Shown: piece after piece, positions 35,901 to 47,446 of the stretch | How the letters are laid out: every line of letters begins with the position of its first letter | Position numbering within the stretch: position 1 is the first letter of the stretch | Source of the DNA: Heliocybe sulcata | Lineage: Eukaryota > Basidiomycota > Agaricomycetes > Gloeophyllales > Gloeophyllaceae | Reading direction: 5' to 3' | Length of the DNA stretch: 64,000 nt | Assembly: GCA_004369045.1 (NCBI GenBank) | Contig: ML213504.1 | Location: forward strand, 343,508 to 407,507 | Translations under genes and position numbers: made by a program | Notes under the pieces: generated by a model | Seen by the model: the letters and a program-made list of their open reading frames with translations, nothing else | Told to the model about the DNA's origin: nothing | The model's database searches: none

Positions 35901-37476
35901 GTCGCGCGCGTCAAAGGACGTGCAGAATGCGAGATCCCCCACACCGACTTTGCGTCCAGAGTCGTCAATATCGATGCGATCGCCTGCCTCTCCCGAGCGG
36001 CGCCCGGGAGGCCCGCGCAGTCCGCCACTGAGCCCAGTCTCGTTCTCTGCTGAGTTGCCGGACGGAGACTCGCCGGCGTCGTCATCCTGCATGCCTGAAC
36101 GCACGTCCCCCCTTCCCCGCAGCAAACGCATGCCGTTTGACCAGTTGATAAATCTGGAGATTCCTGGGCCTTCGAAACTCCCTTCGCTTGCGCCCCCTAA
36201 ATCCGCAGTCGAGGCATCGCCGTCGCCTTCGAGCACGGTGCCCTTGCAGATAAAAAAGAAAACGTCCGTTCCTTCCAATTCTTCGACAAAGCCGGCGCAT
36301 CCTCGCATACCGCGACTTGTGATGACCCCGCCAGCTGCATCTACGGATTCTACCGAGGAGTCCGTTCCACACGTTCATTACCCCCCTAGCCGAATACCGC
36401 GGAGTATTCGCTGTCAAGAGACAGAGCGATTGTCGCATCTTGCGCAGACGACGAAAGAAGATGTGAGTATTTTGTGCTGGCTTTTGAGTCGGATGCTGAC
36501 TGTCCTGTAGCTCGAGTCTGCACATCGTGCTGTCAGGAAACTCAAGATCGAAGCCTTGAAAAGGGCTCCGGCGACCCCGACGACTCCGACCTTGAGGCCA
36601 GTTTCGCTGATTGTCGTGAGTAGCACTAATTTCCTCCACACGTCTGACCTCACCCTGGCGCAGGACCCTGAGGCAGAAAAGCAGCGGAAGGAACGGATGG
36701 AGGAGGTGCGCAAGTCGATCGCGATGCGAAACGTTCCAGACGTCCTGGCCCGAAGGCGAACCATCGTAGAAGCCCCTCCTTCGCCCGTTCGACATCACGA
36801 GAAATCGGCTTCTGCTGGCGATATCCCGAATCCCGTCGACGGCTTGCTGTCGGATATCGAGAGATACGTAGAGTCTGCGATGTCCAAGCAAGATGATTTC
36901 TGCGAGCAATTCGGGCAATTGAAGCTGGACATTGACGAGGTAAGTTTTATGCTGGTATCCTCCGGGGTGGTACTGAGACTAGTGATTTAGGATGCCGCTG
37001 AGCTCGAGCAGACCCAGTTAGAGCGACAGGTTTCAAGGCGGAAGAACGAGGTCCTTAAAACTCTGTTCGAGGATACCATGAAGGAAAAGGATGTCATGTA
37101 CGATGTGAGTGATCTCCGCCCACCTGTCCTTGTGCATGACTGAGCATGTATTTCTACAGCAATTCAATGAAGAACTGGACCTGCTCAGTAATAGCCTCGC
37201 ACCAGCCGCCGCTGCAATCGGATATCCCGACCTCGAGGAGACCATTCGAGAGGTCATCCAAGAGAGGAAACGAATGGACCGAGAAAATGCGTATGTGGAG
37301 ATATTATCTATACTATCCTGGTCGCTGACTGTACCGTTAGGCAATTGCGATGGCGAATGGCACAGATGGAGGCAGAAAAAGAAGAGTACGCGGATTTCCC
37401 CTAGGCTTTCTTCATCGATACTGATTCGTCAATCTCTAGATACGCCAATCTCTTACGAAGTCACGGTCTCATCTGA
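33000..37476 (+). CDS. Rho guanine nucleotide exchange factor (DH domain), long form
   Basis: Dbl-family GEF that would load GTP onto a Rho-type GTPase. Start ATG at 33000 (MALTTPLRKLVP), stop 37474-37476; about a dozen exons, roughly 1,250-1,300 aa. The DH domain begins at about 33450 with ALNDLISELVSTERSYV (CR1). It continues through PLRSFAKAKD and HFRDLHGF to LRELLMDPVQRIPRYTLLF (CR3) near 33930. A PH-like region follows (CTLILFDDKLMVVKRSD, then YLRHSFLMEPKK). The second half is disordered and Ser/Pro-rich (about 35250-36400) with an SR-rich patch. It ends in coiled-coil-like segments (EQTQLERQVSRRKNEVLKTL and an R/E-rich end). Checked introns include 33151-33194 and 33301-33390. Convergent with another GEF downstream. 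Confidence 0.88.
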
Positions 37477-37850
37477 TTTTATGGACATTCACTGCATATC
37501 GCATACCCTCAGTATTTCTAGCAAGTGTATCCAGTAATACCCTCACGCATTCATCTCTTCTGCACGCATCTTGTATTTTGCGCATGGCACATGTATCAAT
37601 GCTTTCCATATCGTACGCGCCAGAATGGCATTCTTCGTCATCGTACTATCGTATACTATCTACACAAGTGTGAAGGTGCAAGGCAGTGGGGTGGCAATAG
37701 AGATAGATACATACATGCGAAATCTGGTAATGTAAGATGCAAGGGTGCCGGTATGAAGACGGGTATACCTCTAGTGAAGAGTCTACTGATGTACATCAAT
37801 GAGCATTATGAGGCTTTACGAATAATCGATGACAGGTGAGGGAATCAATG
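37477..37850. other. Convergent intergenic between two Rho GEF genes
   Basis: About 370 bp between two 3' ends. No gene; both terminators must lie here. Confidence 0.5.
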
Positions 37851-40800
37851 TCAACTTCCTGCGGACGTCTTGGGATTCAGAAGATGGAGAAAGGTGACAG
37901 TCTTCGTGCTCTTCCTGGGAGACGAATCAACAGGAGAAGATGTGGGGGTCGTGTCGCGTCGTGAATTGTTCGGAAATGCAGAAAATATAGATAGACGTCT
38001 CCTGGGCAAATGTGACTTTGTCTCGGGCTTGCGGTTGTCGCACGGAGACACAACAGTATCGCCACCGACAGCTGTAGCTTCCGAAAACGCGGGCGCATCT
38101 TCCTCTGGGACGTCTGGGGTATCTGTAGAAGCGCGAAATGTCGCGGAGCTATCCATTGGTGGCTGCTCAACTGATGGGTCGGGACCGTCTCGTGGCACTT
38201 CAGGAGCGCTCTGAACGCGCCGCCTGAGAGAGCCCTTCCACCACCTTGTCAGTCGCGACGGAGGGCGAGGGGCCGTCCAGTCTTGGGCACCGTCTCCTTC
38301 AGCCGCAGAGTACATCTGGGAAGCATATGAGGAACTGGGTCCCACGGAAAGCGTCGGAGAGTTAGTTCGGATATAAAACAAGCCTCTGACGTTGTCCACC
38401 ATGGAACGGGCGCGCTTGGGTCGCCACTCGGACTCGGTCACGGTGAGGTACTCCGACTGCCTGTTCTGCTCGTGACCGCGACCGGACTCTGGGTAGACCA
38501 AGTCTACGCCAGCCTCTGGAGTTAAGGATCGCGGGTCAGCCGCAGGGCTAGGCAAAACAGATCCTGCCTGGGACGTCCCAACGGAGGAGCACTGCGATAA
38601 CGGGGTGGGCGAGTCCATCATCTGATCCGCGTTATCCTGGGCTGTCGACGAGGGTCCCTCCACGCCGTCAATGGAACGAGATGGAAGCGGAGCCAGGATC
38701 CGGAGAGACTTCTTGGCCTGTCGCCGAGCAGCTAGAGATTTGGCTCGCGATAGAGTACTCTTTCTCACCGCAGCGCCTATTGGGACCTCCATCTCCGCAA
38801 GCTCGGCACCGTCAATGAAGCTCTTTCGTCTGGGAACCACGACGCTCTCGCGCTTCGACAGTCCACTCTTGGCAGCGAGTCCCATCGGGCTGGCCATACC
38901 ACGTGAAGAGGACGATTTTGGGGCCTGGAACAGCTCCTGGTCGCGCGTCTGAGCTTGAAAGCGGATAGTGAGGCACGTCTGCGAAAAGACATCCAGCAAA
39001 GCACGCTCCACGTTCTGGCGGAAGGCAAGCGTCGACCGTACGAGGGTAGTGGCTTCCGAGGTTACTGGCGCAAAGAGAGCTTTCACAGAGGTCGTAGACG
39101 AACGACGGCTTGCAGGCATTAGAGGCACAGGTCTTGTGGAAAGCTCTTCGTTCATCGGCGGATCTGCCACAATTTGAGGTTCCGGAACGTAGCTTTCAGT
39201 CTCGTCCGAAAGCTCGACCGAACCCCTCCTCGAGTGCCCTCTGGAAAAAGCCGCATCATCCGGCGTGTCATTGTCTTGCGGAGACACAGCCCCGCCAGCA
39301 TCGCTCTGGAGACTCGGCAAAGGCTCGTTGATCCAAGCAGGGGTCAGTGTTATGCTCTCCCGAATAGCGGCCAGCCAAACCTCCTTCTCCTTCTCGCACG
39401 CAGCTGCCAGCTCAAAGTAGTGATCTCGACGGTAGAGACCAAAAGAGGACGGCAGGAGGGCTACCAGATACATCTATGAGCTCCGAGACATATCAATGAA
39501 CAGAGTCAGAACGCACCATCACCCTCATTGACGTTAATAACGTCAAATCCGGCGAGAGAAAACCAGTGCCTAGGCTCGTACACCTTCCCCTTCCCCACCT
39601 TCGCCAGGATAATGTACCCTCCAGGGTACAAAAACGCACCCAAATACTTCACCTTCACCGTCCCCCCACTCGCCAAGTTGCCCACATCATACTGCATCAC
39701 ATCCAACGACCCCGCAAGCATGCACGTCCCAAGGGACACCATAAACTCGGGCGTCAGATGCCCCGGCGGCGACGTCTCCTTCGACGGATGCGCAACTGAC
39801 CACGCCAGTATCCGCGACGCGATCAGCGACGACTTGATCACCACATCCCTCTTCCTCCTCGCCTCGTCCACTCTCGCCGCCACCTCCCGCATCGCGCGCG
39901 TCGCGTGCTCAACAGCCGCATCCGCATCCGGCTCCTTCTCAGGCCGGTGCTTCCACAAGCTCTTATGCGTCTTCAGCTGATCCAGCATCAGCGGGTACTT
40001 GCAGATCCTCTGCACCGGCTTGATGAGGTAGTCCATAAACGTCAGCCTCTTCCCCCGCTCCGCCGCCGGGTCCGACCTCACAACCTGCACAACGTCCAGC
40101 TGCGTGTTATTCCGCGCGCCTGAAGAGAGCGTCGCATTCCCCATCAAGCTCACCGACGACGTCGAGTGCCTGCGTGCCCGGCGCGACAGCACCTGCGGCG
40201 GCTCCTCGCCCGACGCGAACATCACCGGGTGCTCATCGACAGCCTGCCAGCCCTGGCTGTGCGCATGCGTGACGAGCTGCGCGCACCGCTGCTCGAACAC
40301 GTCCCACTCTGTCGCATGCTGCTGCTGGATCTTCCTGACCAAGTCCGTCGCCTCCGGGTGCTTCGAGCAGAAGGTCTCGTAGATGCTGAACAGGGACGTA
40401 TCTGCCATGTACGAGAATTTAGTGGTCACGCTCGCGATCGCCTCGTCGATGACTGTATGCGCGACCTCCACCGCCTTGTGCAACTCAACTTCATCCGCCG
40501 ATTCGTCCAGAGCCTCGGCCATCCCGAAGAGTGCCATTGCCGTTCGTAGCTCGTGGACAAAGCGTTCGTGGAAATCAAGCAGGGCTCTTGCGTTCCTAGC
40601 AACCAGTTCGACATCGGCGTCGGAGACGACACGGTTAACCTTGTATTTCTCCTTTTCCTTCTCCTTGCCTTTCTCGTTCTCCTTATTGGAGCCAGCCGCT
40701 GCCGGTTGAGACGTGCCTGGCGGAACGTTCTGCGGAAAGGCACTTGGAGGAGCCAGGGGTTGGGAAAGAAGCTGGGATTGGGAGTTGGACCGGCTATGGC

Positions 40801-42146
40801 TGCCAAATGTGCTGGAAATGAAGGACGGCGAAGGCGACGTGCGCATGAAGCCAGACGATGGTAAGTGGATGCGAGTGGAAATGGTGGGGAATTGATGCAA
40901 ATAAATCTGAGGCCCCAGTCACTACTCGGGAGCAGCGGGAAGCAACGAGCACACTCACCGTGACGAGCGCCCGAAGGTCCCTTAAATAGCTGACCTCGGT
41001 CATCAACAGCTCGAGCAACGCATGATACCGCCGCGCGGCGTCCTCCTGCACCTTTCTCTCCCACCTGTCCTGGTCCTCCGTACTGCTCTCCACGCCATGC
41101 ATGATCCTGCTCCTGGCCGACGACCCACTGTCCGACGCTTGTCTCCATGGCCGAGGTCTCGTCTCGTCGCCCTCATCCTCGTCGTCCGAGGGGATGTGAA
41201 ACCGGGCTCGCGACGTGCTCGTCGACTTGCCCCGGTCTTGGCTCGCTCTCCCCTCCCGCGTCGGCCGGAGATGATCTAGCGCAATGACACTGGCCGCGAG
41301 CGAAACGTGGTCGCTCCCGGTCCTAGGTTTCGAACTTGGGGAGGGGAACGTGAGTGGCCTAGTGGGCACGGGCTTTGACATGGGCATGTGCATCAAAGGC
41401 ATCGACGCACGCCGCCTGGGAGAGATCTTGGGGGAGTAGGACGTATCGGGCCGTGCATAAGAGGCGGGGCGGCGGCTGGATTTCGCAGCGGTCCTTCTGC
41501 GGAAAGCATTCTCGCCGAGCTCGGTCTTATCGGAAAGCCTTGGGGGAGGCGAGGGGGGTATTGTATTCCAAGAGGGTGTGACTGGCGTAACCAAAAGCTC
41601 ACCAGTGGGCAAGTCGGCGATCGCGGGTGAGGCAGCCGAGGGAACGACGGGAGAGACTTTGCCCTTGTTCAGATAATCTTCTCCTTGGGGTGCTGCGGGC
41701 GCGTCCCCGAGCATGCCTGCTGTCGTCGTAGATGGAGATGCATGATCGTCGCCCATACGCGGGGATGCGCCTCCCAGACTGAGTGAGGCAAGTGAAGAAG
41801 TAGCAGGAGTGATGGGCGGGGACAGAATGGGAGTGATGGACGGGGACAGAATGGGAGTAAGGGGATTGGTGAAGGCGAGGGGATTTGGGGGCTTGCGGGG
41901 CGCTCGGAGGGGAAGGCGGGGTGCTGCGTTGGTGCGCAAAGTTACATAGGTGCTTCTGCCGGCTGCCCGAGATAGGGCGGGGTTGCTCTGAGACAGCTTG
42001 AGTGATGCGGTGGAGTCGGGCCCCAGGCGGCGGTCGAGGAGGGAGCTCGAGGAGCAGCGGGCCGAGGCCGACGTGTAGGCATATGAAGATCCATCCTTTT
42101 CTGGCGACGGCGGGGGCGATATAGAGGGGGAGACGAGGACCTCCAT
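37851..42146 (-). CDS. Second Rho GEF: DH domain with disordered insert, PH domain
   Basis: About 1,400 aa. Exon 1 is 40959-42146 (start MEVLVSPSISPPPSP), exon 2 runs from 40906 to about 39500, exon 3 from 39473 to 37851. The N-terminal 350 residues are Ser/Pro-rich and disordered. CR1 of the DH domain is YHALLELLMTEVSYLRDLRALV at the end of exon 1. About 75 low-complexity residues (SRSNSQSQ, KENEKGKEKEKEK) follow before the domain resumes with VELVARNARALLDFHERF. CR3 reads YLIKPVQRICKYPLML. A PH domain follows (VKVKYLGAFLYPGGYIILAK, HYFELAAACEKEKEVWLAAI). The C-terminus is long, disordered and ends TVTFLHLLNPKT. The junction between exons 2 and 3 lacks a clean in-frame GT donor; a GC donor is possible. 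Confidence 0.87.
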
Positions 42147-45100
42147 GCAGGGGATTTTGTCGTAGGGAGTGAGTCGAAGGAAAGAATGCTAGAGCCGGGT
42201 TGATAAACGGCGGCTGATAGAAGAACTCGTACTCACCACGCTAGCGTACCATGCGCACCGGCTCTGTTCGATAAGAAGCGTGTTGACGTACGGAAAAGAG
42301 GAAGTATCCTGCTCTCTTGCCTGTTCGCGTTGCTTCCCCCTGGGGCAGTATATGGCGTCACGACAGTGCAACAGGAGGGGTACGTCGGTCGGTTGCAGCT
42401 GCCGCGGCTAAAGAGGTCGGCGAGGGCGGCGGCTGGCAGCAAGAGAGTGTCGGTCGCCGGGCCTCAGTTAAATACAGCGCTGTGCCATCGGCGCTCTCAG
42501 TCAAACTGGATGAGAATGGCGATACCGATGCCGCTCAATTCAAGAACGTTCCGCTGCCAGCATACCATACACGGCCACTTCCAATCACTGCCCGGCACGA
42601 CCTCCGCATTTCCTTTCCACGCCTTCAGTATTTCTCTCTACCTCTATGCCAGTCTCTACCTATTGCAGCACCGACAGCCTGCAGAGGTCGGACAGTCATC
42701 GCGCCGTCTTATACGCCATGCAACGCACCTTATTTGCCATAGCCGCCACCGCCAAACCGAGCCGCGATCTCCTCCGCTTCCATGAGTACCCTCCTCCTGA
42801 CTTTGCACGATCCACAACCGCGTACTCTCGCGCATCCTGATTCGCACAAAAGATGGCAAAGAACAAATAGATAGAGCTCGGCATCCGGCAGTTAGGCTGC
42901 TCCTCGAACCGCGCTTCCCGAAGGCGAACCTCTCGATCCTCCATGACTCGGTTCGTTATCGGACGCACCATTCCTCCAGCTACACACGCTAATTCTTCGT
43001 TATGAACTGACCGATGAGGTCCCCCGGGTCCAAAGAGCAGTCATGCCTCCATGACGATCTTCATTCTTGAATGAAATGATGTGGCGCGCTTCTCTTGGGG
43101 TCGGATTGTACTCTCCGTCGGGCTTGAAAGACATACACCAACTTGAATAGCTGCGATCTCAGGGACCCGCGTCTTCGCTGAATAGCCTCTAGCGCTCAAA
43201 TACTGCACTAGCACCGGTCATAGCGCCTATCGCCTGTCGCGGAGCTTCCAACACTCAACACACCGACCGAACCATTCACCGCTAAAGTATCCCATATGTC
43301 AACTAGCTCAAGTCGTCGATACTGCACAGCCGACCTGAATGATACTCGAATGGAATAGCCAGTCCAGTCGAAAAGCTCAAAGACTAGGCACGGCAAATCA
43401 GCTGTCCATCGATGAACAGCCTCAAGCACGTTCGACTCCCTTCCTAACCCCGTTGGACCTCGACAGCCCGTAACCTCAGCTCCGCACCACCTCTCGCACT
43501 TACGTCCCCCATCGCGATCGATATCTATCACCCATTCCCCGGCAAGGCGGGAACCATCGTCTTCCGACATGCAGCGCACCGCCCAGTGCATATCATGAAA
43601 GAGCCTGACAGGCAGATAAGGCGCTGGTCGTCGTTGCTAGTAGTAAGATGGTAATGAATAGGTTGTCTGACACGTCCCTCGTATCTTAATCGGTTCAAAA
43701 TGCATACCATAGCCTTGCACAATGTCAATGCCACTGCCAATACCGGACTCGCTGACGACATGATCAACTACTACGACCGCCACGGAGCAGAAGCGTCTCC
43801 CTTCAGCAATCGCATTCTCCTTCACCCTTCAAGCTTCAATAAGGATACCCACTTAACATCTCTCAAGGCAAGTGGAGACGATAACCATCCATTTCGATAT
43901 TGCGCGACAAGGATAGACACCGTACATCCTAGGACAATACGTGATCCTAGTTACCTGATAACATTGACACTCCAGTAGATAGGCCCAGATCGGAGCAACA
44001 CACCTTCCGCGACGCGCGAGCGCTTCTACGAGGTCGGTGAACGACCGTGCCGGGACGAAGCCGAGTCCGTAGGGTTAGGACCAGGGGATGTGGCGCACAT
44101 CCACCACCATCCGGAAGTCTCGGGATAAGCAGTAGAGCTTATCATCTCTTGAACCTTGAATCTTTGAATGAGGTACCCCGACGCCACTGCCTCTGCTTCG
44201 AGCGATGTGGTTAAGAAGGAGGAGACCCGGACGTTGTAGCCTTATGGCGAGCCGCTGGCAGCTTATTAGCCTCGAGGCTTTGATGAGGACGCCACTCCTC
44301 TAGCTGGGCGAGAAGCAGAAGCTACCGGTACACGCGGCGGCTCGCAGCGTCATCTTAATTTGTGGCTAGACACGGACTTGCAGAAGCAATGCTGTGGCGG
44401 CGGAGTATGTCGACTTGGGGTTGAACATCCGGCTTGCCACTGATCTCAAGATGCGTGGTAGGTCGGACTGAAGGCAAAACTGCCGGTGCAAACGCCTGCT
44501 CAATCTAAAATCAGGATCATGAACCAATGCGTGGACGAACCGCACTCACCTCGCACCAACACATAAATACCTCAGGACACGACCAGATCCGAGCCCACCG
44601 TCCTTGGGAACGAACCACGAGAAGCAGATGGGAAACGAACGCGCAAAAATACCGCGAAGCTCGAGGACGATAGGCACAGACGCAGATCCGTCCACACGCA
44701 GCGAGGATGTAACAACTGCCGGAACGTGTTACGCCTGCTTTCTCAGCGCGTCTAATTTCTGCTCCCGGGACCGTCACTTGATACTGCATAGTCGGTATGT
44801 CGGGGTAGTGTTAGACACAGAAGGCTTCGCGTCGATCCTGGCGTATTTCCGTTTCTCCGACGAGTGCACAAGCAACTCATGCTCGAGGAGGGGAGCTTGT
44901 GATTGAGTCGTAAAGTCGGAATCTGGCGAATGTTTAGTGGACTGCATACTTCATCGTAGATTCACCGGGACTGACCTTGAAGTGATAAATTATTGCGGGC
45001 CACTCTAATCGTGCGGGTGCGGGTGAAGGTACCAATCCATCAAACCCAGAGTTCGCTCATATTCCATCCGGACAGATATAAATAACCGTTATAACTGAGG

Positions 45101-45248
45101 ACTCCGTTAGATCCTGCTTAACCGAAAGCCGATACAACTCAGACACTCACATATGGTATCATCAACTGCGCACTAGCATCATAGAAGCAGGTGTGGCCCG
45201 TGGTATGTCTTCGGAGAGTACAGATACAATAGCAGCGTGAGAGCGTCG
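42147..45248. other. Long gene-poor stretch
   Basis: About 3.1 kb. It contains the upstream region of the second Rho GEF and several frames of 90-150 codons on both strands (for instance 43208-43591 minus) with no recognisable domain, splice-consistent extension or plausible start context. No RNA gene or repeat recognised. Confidence 0.4.
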
Positions 45249-46839
45249 TCAATACAGATCCATGGCGTCGTCAGATCGAGGTGTGAATGGGATGCACTTT
45301 TCCTCGGCATCTCGCCGCCGCTTGCGTTCCTTGTCCAGAAACCTGCGCAGATTGCGGACATTCTCACCCGAGAAAACAAAGAACGTGTTCTGCTCAGAGA
45401 ACTGCAGAAATCAGGATACGCCGTCAATTACAACGGAGAAGTATGCGGGAAGGATAAGACGTACCCCCGGTGGCGCCTTTTCTGAAAACCGACTCACTCC
45501 TCTGCGTTTGAACGCAGGTATGCCGGTTGCTGTTAAATGACGGAGACTGCCCAGTCTCGTCAACAGGACGTGGACTGACTCCAGAGTGATCCGGTCGCAA
45601 TGAGACAAATATAGGCGCTCGAGCGAGGAGTTCAGCTCCGCTATGAAAAACAGCGCATTGTCGGTGATCTTGCGCAAGCCGATGAGATTCAGACGCCGAA
45701 TGTTCGGGAGACTCGCGAGTTCGGAGACCCCGAGGTCCGTAATACGACGACAAACTGCAGAACAACAGTGAGTGAACTAGTTCACCCGGAAGAATGGACG
45801 ATGCCTGCGGCAATCGCTCCAACAAAAGGCTGGACTTACACGCTAGGTCAACACACCTGAGCTTCGTGCATGATCGTGATAGTCGAACCAGGGCCCTGTC
45901 GGTTATGTTCGTCACATGAGCCAGCAGCAAGACGTCCAGGAAGTCTGCGAGATTGCAGACGCTGTCAATCGCTGCATCTGTCAAAGACGTGCAGCCGGAC
46001 AAGACCAGCGTTTGGATCCTCGGAGCATGCTGAACTATGCCCTCGATCGCGCGGTCTGTCAACTTGGTGCAGTACGATATGTCCAAGACGCGCAGGTTCT
46101 CGGCAGTGTGCTGCAAGACCAGAGGCGGAAGCATGTTGAGCCAGCTGGCAGGCTCGCTTCGATCACCTTCGCCTGTCACAGACGTCCTGGCAAAGGAGAC
46201 CGAAGATACACCGTTCCTCGATGCGGGGAAGGCCTGGTCCGTGAGTTGGGGACATCGGGACAGCCGCAGCCGGCGCAGCTTTCTGGAGAACATCCAGACA
46301 TCGCGCACGGATGAAGCTGTCAACAACGGCAGATCGCAGAGTTCGAGCTCTGAGAGATGAGGCACGGTCTTTGCAATTAACGACACGGAGGGATCGCGAA
46401 TGCCCACGACGCCGTTGAGCTTGATCCATTGTAGTCCTGCGCATTGTGCCGCAAGCTCGTACACTCCCACATCAGTCACCTCCTTACACGAGGTAAGATC
46501 GATGCCTTCGAGATGTACGGCAGCCGACGCTAAAACGACAAGCGTCCTGTCGCTTAGATCGGGAACGCCGCTCAGGAAAGCAGTCTCGAGATGATTGCAC
46601 GTAGCAAGTATATCGGCGAGCACATCATCGGATATTCGAAGATCGCCATCCGCGGTGAGCAGTAGGTGGCGCACGTATGGACGTTCCTCTCGCGTCGGGA
46701 GGCGATCGAATGTGCTCATGTCGTGGTTGGGCCTACGTAGATAGAAGATTAGAATTGCAAAGCTTCCACGACAAATGGATAATTACGTCGTAGAGGGCGA
46801 GTCCGACTGAGGAAATGCCTCGAATTCAGTATACTGCAT
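45249..46839 (-). CDS. Grr1-like LRR protein without F-box
   Basis: Diverged paralogue of the Grr1-type gene at 7830-10811. Exons 46787-46839, 45840-46732, 45465-45754 and 45249-45401 are all in frame and give 462 aa. The start is MQYTEFEAFPQSDSPSTT. The LRRs align unit by unit with Grr1: LEGIDLTSCKEVTDVGVYELAAQC, DVWMFSRKLRRLRLSRCPQLTDQAF, CTKLTDRAIEGIVQHAP and LYLSHCDRITLESVHVLL. After the last LRR the Grr1 signature is kept in eroded form (APPG, then FSEQNTFFVFSG). It lacks the roughly 110-residue N-terminal part with the F-box and stops soon after the signature with a basic RKRRR end. No internal stop, so it looks translated. Without an F-box it should not bind Skp1 by itself. Confidence 0.85.
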
Positions 46840-47044
46840 ATTTATACCAAGTTACTGCGACGCTCTTGGCTGGAAGGAAGGACGTGTCGACGCTGTACAG
46901 TCGACGCTGTACAGTGATGGGATGCATCTGGATCGACGCGACTAGACCGAGAATCAGTCCGACTACAGCCTCCGATGGCCACGCCGCGGCCGGCGGGGTC
47001 CCATCAGCCATTGCGGGGCTGCAGCATCCTTGTCATGAGCCATC
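46840..47044. promoter_or_regulatory. Shared divergent upstream region
   Basis: A 205-bp gap separates the Grr1-like paralogue (-) from the small membrane protein (+), so both promoters must share it or overlap. It contains a perfect 14-bp tandem duplication (46886-46913, unit beginning GTCGACGCTGTACA). Regulatory role is inferred only from position. Confidence 0.5.
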
Positions 47045-47384
47045 ATGTCGACGACCTCGACCACATCGACGCCCACCGTAACTGCCTCTAACTACAGGGA
47101 GATACCTACCCAACAACCGCAGCCAAACCCATCCAGGCGCTTTCCTGTTACTCCAGGCGTCTTGCGTTCCATCTTCGCCTCCTCTCGTACAATATTCGAG
47201 GAGCGATCAATCTCCCGTGTTGCATTCTTCAGGTACGACACAACCTGCGTCACTGGTCTGGACTGCTCACGCTCTAGACAACCGCAGGTTTACTGGTTTC
47301 TTGATCAGTTGTCTGGCAATCAGTCTGGCCGCCAGTCGAGGCCGAAGTATCAAAAGCGGTGCAGCTTTGCTTGGAGTGGTTTAA
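47045..47384 (+). CDS. Small single-pass membrane protein, unknown
   Basis: Two exons, 47045-47232 and 47288-47384, give a 94-aa product. The first 60 residues are Thr/Ser/Pro/Gln-rich (MSTTSTTSTPTVTAS at the start), then basic (SISRVAFFR). Across the intron comes a hydrophobic stretch FTGFLISCLAISLAASRG, followed by KSGAALLGVV and stop. It would be a tail-proximal single helix with a positively charged side on both ends. I do not recognise the family; a mitochondrial or endoplasmic-reticulum membrane protein is possible. Support comes from the in-frame splice and hydrophobic pattern, not from homology. Confidence 0.5.
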
Positions 47385-47446
47385 ATGGTCTCGGTATACA
47401 CAAGATATGGATCATATCGATATCATAGAACCCCTATCAAATAATA

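Noticed and set aside
42317-42785. Two overlapping frames of 140-150 codons upstream of the second Rho GEF
   Set aside because: Overlap each other in different frames, low-complexity Arg/Ser content, no domain; probably leader or promoter DNA.
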